Shown here one piece after another: positions 6,385 through 8,735 of a DNA stretch of 8,735 bases. A model generated the notes under the pieces. The model was not told where the DNA came from. It searched no databases and was given only the letters and a program-made list of their open reading frames with translations. How positions within the stretch are numbered: position 1 is the stretch's first letter; every line of letters begins with the position of its first letter. The stretch is from NCBI GenBank assembly GCA_050292445.1, contig JBNKLQ010000250.1, forward strand, positions 1-8,735, read 5' to 3'. Both the position numbers and the translations under genes were made by a program. Origin of the DNA: Leptofilum sp050292445 (lineage in GTDB: Bacteria; Chloroflexota; Anaerolineae; Promineifilales; Promineifilaceae).

Positions 6385-8463
6385 TTAAGCTATAACATGC
6401 AGCGCGTGGCAGGCATGAATAAATTCAGAGGCCGACCAGGCTTGAAATGCTTTGCCCATGGGACGGCCAGTACGGCCGTGTGCCCACTCATTAAATTCCC
6501 ATTCATACAGAGCACCTAGCTTGTTGAGTTCTGTCAGGTGGTGCAGCTCTTGCAGAGCCAGATCGCGCAGCCCTAGCTTGTTGATGAACCGCACCCAATG
6601 CCCGCCCACAAAAGGCCAAATACCGCCATTATGATAATGGTTCGGCAGATTCAGTAAATTGACTGTGTAATAAGAACGCCAATCACTATCTCCAGAAGTA
6701 ACAGCGGGATACAGATTGGCAATGGGAAAAGGTTCATTTACCCCTACACCCCACAAAAAGCGAAATGTCTGGCTGGCCTGGCCAACATCAACCACATCAT
6801 ATAAAAAGGCCAGCAAATTTCCGAGCGTGTCACAGCGCCAGCTAAAGTCGAAAGGAGTGATTTGGGCAATCAGGTAGCGGGCATCTCCCAAAGAAAACTG
6901 TCGCTCGGCGAACGAAACTGATTGATCGCCGTTTTGTTCCGTCGTCGGCCAAAAATTGTTACGGATTTCCCGCTTAATCACTCTGGCCCAGCGGAAATAA
7001 TCACCGGCACGCTGTTCATCCCCCAACATTTGTAGTAAACGGCCGAAACAGACATTGCAACGATACCAAAGCACCTCATCGTACAAAACGTTGTAGCTGC
7101 GGCCAAACAGATCGGTCCAGTCGCCCGCTTCAGGAATTTCCAGCAGAGCATCGTTGTTGCTGTCGTGGGCACCCAACCAGTCGATAATGCGTTGTAGGTT
7201 GTCAATGTAGCGTCGTAAAAATTCATGGTCACGCGTGTGTGAAACGTAAGCATAAAAAGCGATGATCACCCATAAGCCACTGTCTACCGAAGCAATGCCG
7301 CCAACTCCAGAATAATCAGGACTCTCGTCGTCAATGCGCACGTTGGCAGGCACCTGGCCATTGGGCGAAATATGCTCCAGCAAGGTAATTAGCGTTTGTC
7401 GCTGGCATTGGTGAATGTCCTCATCCTGGTTGGTAAGAGCCAGCGAGCCAAGAATGGTCAAGGCTCCATCTCGCGCCCAAACGCTGCGGTAATTTTCATC
7501 CGTGCCGGTCACATCATTGTCTGCCAGCGAGCAAGCGGAGAAGCCCAGTGGCGTGATATTTTTCTTGAGGGCTTCAATTGCTTTGTGGTATCCCTGGCGG
7601 ATGAAGGCCAACTGTTCCTGAGTCAGATGTTCAATTTCTTCGCCGCCTGAGGTGCGGATGGCTTCATAGAGAGGATGCTGGTCAGACGGCCGTTCCGCCA
7701 GCTCAATCGTTTGCAAAACCTGAAAATGCTTCAAGCCCGCCAGCACGGCCTGGGCACACACCTCGTTTGGTGGCGCTTGGTAAAGCGGCATCCCGTTGGT
7801 TTGGGCAATCAGCTCTGGCTGGGCATTACCAGGAATAATGCCACGCATCCCCTTCAACTTAAACATGGCACTGTCATTGCCGCTGTCGCCAGCCACCAGC
7901 ACCTCGCTGGCAGGAATTTGCAGATGGCTCAATAGCCAGCGCAAAGCGTTCCCCTTATTGGCCCACTTGGGCAAGATGTCCAGATGACGACTGCTAGAAT
8001 AAACCAGATGGTGTTCCAGGCCGGTTTCCTCCAGGCTGGTTTGAATCATTTCCAACTGCTCAGGTATGGCATCATCAAAGAACCAGCTTGATTTATATGC
8101 ATTTTGGAAATGATGCGGCTGTTTTTGCAGTGGCAGATCGATTTGGTTAAGAACCTGTTCCACTGTCTCCAAATTCCAGCCTTCCTCCAATATTTCCGTA
8201 AACTGCTTGAGTACCTCCCCCGTCGCCGACTCGTACACAGAAGTGCCAACCCCGCTGATGATGTAATCTGGTTGGGGCAGTATGCCGCTGGTCACCAGAT
8301 GGAGCACATCATCCAGCAAACGACCGGTGTTGTAGCAGAGCAACGGCCGTTCCTCCACCGGCTCCGACGCCCAAATCTGCCTAAACTGTGCCAATGCTTC
8401 ATCATCCCCCAGTAACGTACCATCTAAATCAGAGACGAAAAAACGAATATTTACTGAATCCAA
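6385..8463 (-). CDS. Fusion: HAD-type mannosylfructose-/sucrose-phosphate phosphatase + GH100-like (alpha/alpha)6 glycoside hydrolase
   Basis: This 692-residue protein joins two enzymes. Residues 1-245 are a HAD-IIB phosphatase of the sucrose-/mannosylfructose-phosphate phosphatase type: SDLDGT (Asp12, Asp14), NTGR (Thr46), Lys170 in NKGNAL, and GDSGNDSAMF (Asp193, Asp197). LPQPDYIISGVGT and KSSWF follow Agrobacterium MfpsB as I remember it. Residues about 285-692 are a six-hairpin hydrolase: WARDGA (328-333), SVDSGLW (392-398), IPEAGDWTDLFGR (443-455), YHNGGIWPF (610-618), and NEW...GRTGR.MGKAFQAWS (658-677). Asp394 and Glu659 sit where alkaline/neutral invertases (GH100) have their catalytic pair; automatic annotation might say glycogen debranching enzyme. 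The product is therefore probably made by one half and hydrolysed by the other, or the halves act on different sugars. The start is TTG at 8463, 5 nt after GAAGGAG, with no in-frame ATG nearby. It is the first gene of the operon with the glycosyltransferase. Confidence 0.85.
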   Translation of the reverse strand: MDSVNIRFFVSDLDGTLLGDDEALAQFRQIWASEPVEERPLLCYNTGRLLDDVLHLVTSGILPQPDYIISGVGTSVYESATGEVLKQFTEILEEGWNLETVEQVLNQIDLPLQKQPHHFQNAYKSSWFFDDAIPEQLEMIQTSLEETGLEHHLVYSSSRHLDILPKWANKGNALRWLLSHLQIPASEVLVAGDSGNDSAMFKLKGMRGIIPGNAQPELIAQTNGMPLYQAPPNEVCAQAVLAGLKHFQVLQTIELAERPSDQHPLYEAIRTSGGEEIEHLTQEQLAFIRQGYHKAIEALKKNITPLGFSACSLADNDVTGTDENYRSVWARDGALTILGSLALTNQDEDIHQCQRQTLITLLEHISPNGQVPANVRIDDESPDYSGVGGIASVDSGLWVIIAFYAYVSHTRDHEFLRRYIDNLQRIIDWLGAHDSNNDALLEIPEAGDWTDLFGRSYNVLYDEVLWYRCNVCFGRLLQMLGDEQRAGDYFRWARVIKREIRNNFWPTTEQNGDQSVSFAERQFSLGDARYLIAQITPFDFSWRCDTLGNLLAFLYDVVDVGQASQTFRFLWGVGVNEPFPIANLYPAVTSGDSDWRSYYTVNLLNLPNHYHNGGIWPFVGGHWVRFINKLGLRDLALQELHHLTELNKLGALYEWEFNEWAHGRTGRPMGKAFQAWSASEFIHACHALHVIA

Positions 8464-8468
8464 AATAG

Positions 8469-8475
8469 CTCCTTC
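8469..8475 (-). promoter_or_regulatory. Ribosome binding site supporting a TTG start
   Basis: GAAGGAG on the - strand, 5 nt before TTG at 8463. The phosphatase motif Asp12-x-Asp14 follows at the spacing normal for the family, so the rare TTG start is well supported. TTG may lower translation of this bifunctional enzyme. Confidence 0.75.
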
Positions 8476-8491
8476 TATTCAGATCAAGAAC

Positions 8492-8542
8492 TTTGGGGGC
8501 AAGTCTCATGCCCAAACAAAACCCATACCAAATTTGCATGGG
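8492..8542. promoter_or_regulatory. Palindrome placed like an operator, plus leader hairpin
   Basis: At 8522-8542 an odd-length palindrome has outer arms CCCAT and ATGGG and an AAATTT core, with 8 of 10 positions pairing. It starts about 2 nt after the expected transcription start of the nearer promoter, a usual place for a repressor site. Just downstream, TTTGGGGGCA (8492-8501) and TGCCCAAA (8509-8516) form a stem with a 2-base bulge in the 5' leader. Neither matches an operator that I can name. Confidence 0.35.
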
Positions 8543-8550
8543 CTGTTGTG

Positions 8551-8578
8551 ATTATATGTTCTTAATTTATTATGCCGT
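8551..8578 (-). promoter_or_regulatory. Candidate proximal promoter of the phosphatase-hydrolase/glycosyltransferase operon
   Basis: On the - strand a perfect TATAAT (8556-8551) is preceded at 16 bp by ACGGCA (8578-8573), which matches three of six -35 consensus bases. The start of transcription would fall near 8544, giving a leader of about 80 nt. The spacer is AT-rich. The -10 box is strong and the -35 box weak, which would fit an activated or repressed promoter. Confidence 0.45.
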
Positions 8579-8676
8579 GCTGCTTTTGCTTGGATAGCGG
8601 GATTCCAGGTAAGCTGCCAGAACTTTTTCTACAGTCTACCGCTTAAATCAGACAAGTTTTCCTGTTCACAAACAAT

Positions 8677-8705
8677 ATTATAGGAGTGTTCATAGGAGTT
8701 GACGA
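8677..8705 (-). promoter_or_regulatory. Candidate distal promoter with internal direct repeat
   Basis: On the - strand TCGTCA (8705-8700; four of six -35 bases) and a perfect TATAAT (8682-8677) are separated by 17 bp. The + strand between and around them carries ATAGGAGT twice, at 8680-8687 and 8692-8699, a 12-bp period. A direct repeat inside a promoter at about one helical turn is typical of dimeric activator or repressor sites. Transcription would begin near 8670, leaving a leader of about 200 nt before the fusion gene. Confidence 0.45.
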
Positions 8706-8735
8706 ACGGGCTACGGCCGTTTCACTCGCAAAATC

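Larger units (their letters stand above)
163..8719. repeat. Highly iterated palindrome CGGCCG / ACGGCCGT, 19 copies
   Basis: CGGCCG begins at 163, 1279, 1473, 2287, 2520, 2743, 2800, 3071, 3647, 3869, 4577, 4941, 5165, 5317, 6473, 7040, 7687, 8344 and 8714. Ten of these are the octamer ACGGCCGT, often as AACGGCCGTT. For a base composition near 53% G+C about three hexamers and fewer than one octamer would be expected. Copies occur in genes on both strands, in different codon phases (Thr-Ala-Val, Gly-Arg, Glu-Arg-Pro), and in spacers. This resembles HIP1 of cyanobacteria in behaviour, though not in sequence. Confidence 0.75.

Noticed and set aside
6385..7630. Calling the C-terminal domain of the fusion a glycogen debranching enzyme
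   Set aside because: The (alpha/alpha)6 fold is shared, but SVDSGLW and the NEW...GRTGR block fit GH100 invertase-like enzymes better, and the context is a disaccharide-phosphate pathway.
8686..8735. Possible + strand gene start at the right edge (GTG or TTG after AGGAG)
   Set aside because: Only about 16 codons are visible, the purine-rich site abuts the start, and the same bases form the promoter direct repeat on the other strand.
1..8735. CRISPR array, tRNA, rRNA, insertion sequence or prophage genes
   Set aside because: No regularly spaced repeats of 25-40 bp, no cloverleaf or rRNA signatures, and no transposase or phage-like frames on either strand.

Overview
The window reads as ordinary bacterial chromosome with moderate G+C (low fifties per cent by eye). 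It carries six protein genes: one cut by the left edge, and the others complete. I see no rRNA, tRNA, CRISPR array or transposase. The host is probably an uncultured or environmental bacterium. The mix of a plant-type arginase, a DUF1800/DUF1501 exported pair and a mannosylfructose/sucrose-type operon, together with many short dispersed palindromes between genes, would fit Chloroflexota (Anaerolineae-like). That placement is inference with low confidence.

Layout. On the + strand are the 3' end of a homocysteine S-methyltransferase gene (1-395), a repeat-like spacer, and a complete ureohydrolase that closely resembles plant arginases (492-1331). It converges on a - strand block, with a paired-hairpin repeat filling the 53-bp gap. 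The - strand block holds a DUF1800 gene (4682-2973) followed by a Tat-exported DUF1501 gene (2854-1385). These two families usually travel together and here probably form one operon. After a 302-bp spacer come two further - strand genes. The first transcribed is a fusion of a HAD phosphatase with an (alpha/alpha)6 glycoside hydrolase (8463-6385), and the second is a GT4 glycosyltransferase like mannosylfructose-phosphate synthase (6283-4985).

How the genes work together. The glycosyltransferase should make a phosphorylated disaccharide from a nucleotide sugar and fructose 6-phosphate. The HAD half of the fusion should remove the phosphate, giving mannosylfructose (or sucrose), a compatible solute. 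The hydrolase half of the same polypeptide looks able to split such a disaccharide, so synthesis and breakdown appear to be coded in one two-gene operon. The 272 bp upstream hold two TATAAT-type promoter candidates, a direct repeat inside one promoter, and a palindrome placed like an operator.

Two sequence-scale patterns stand out. CGGCCG, mostly as ACGGCCGT, occurs 19 times across the window in all coding frames and in spacers, like a highly iterated palindrome. Three of the intergenic gaps each hold an inverted pair of small self-complementary units (1328-1380, 2872-2966, 6305-6367), each pair from a different sequence family.
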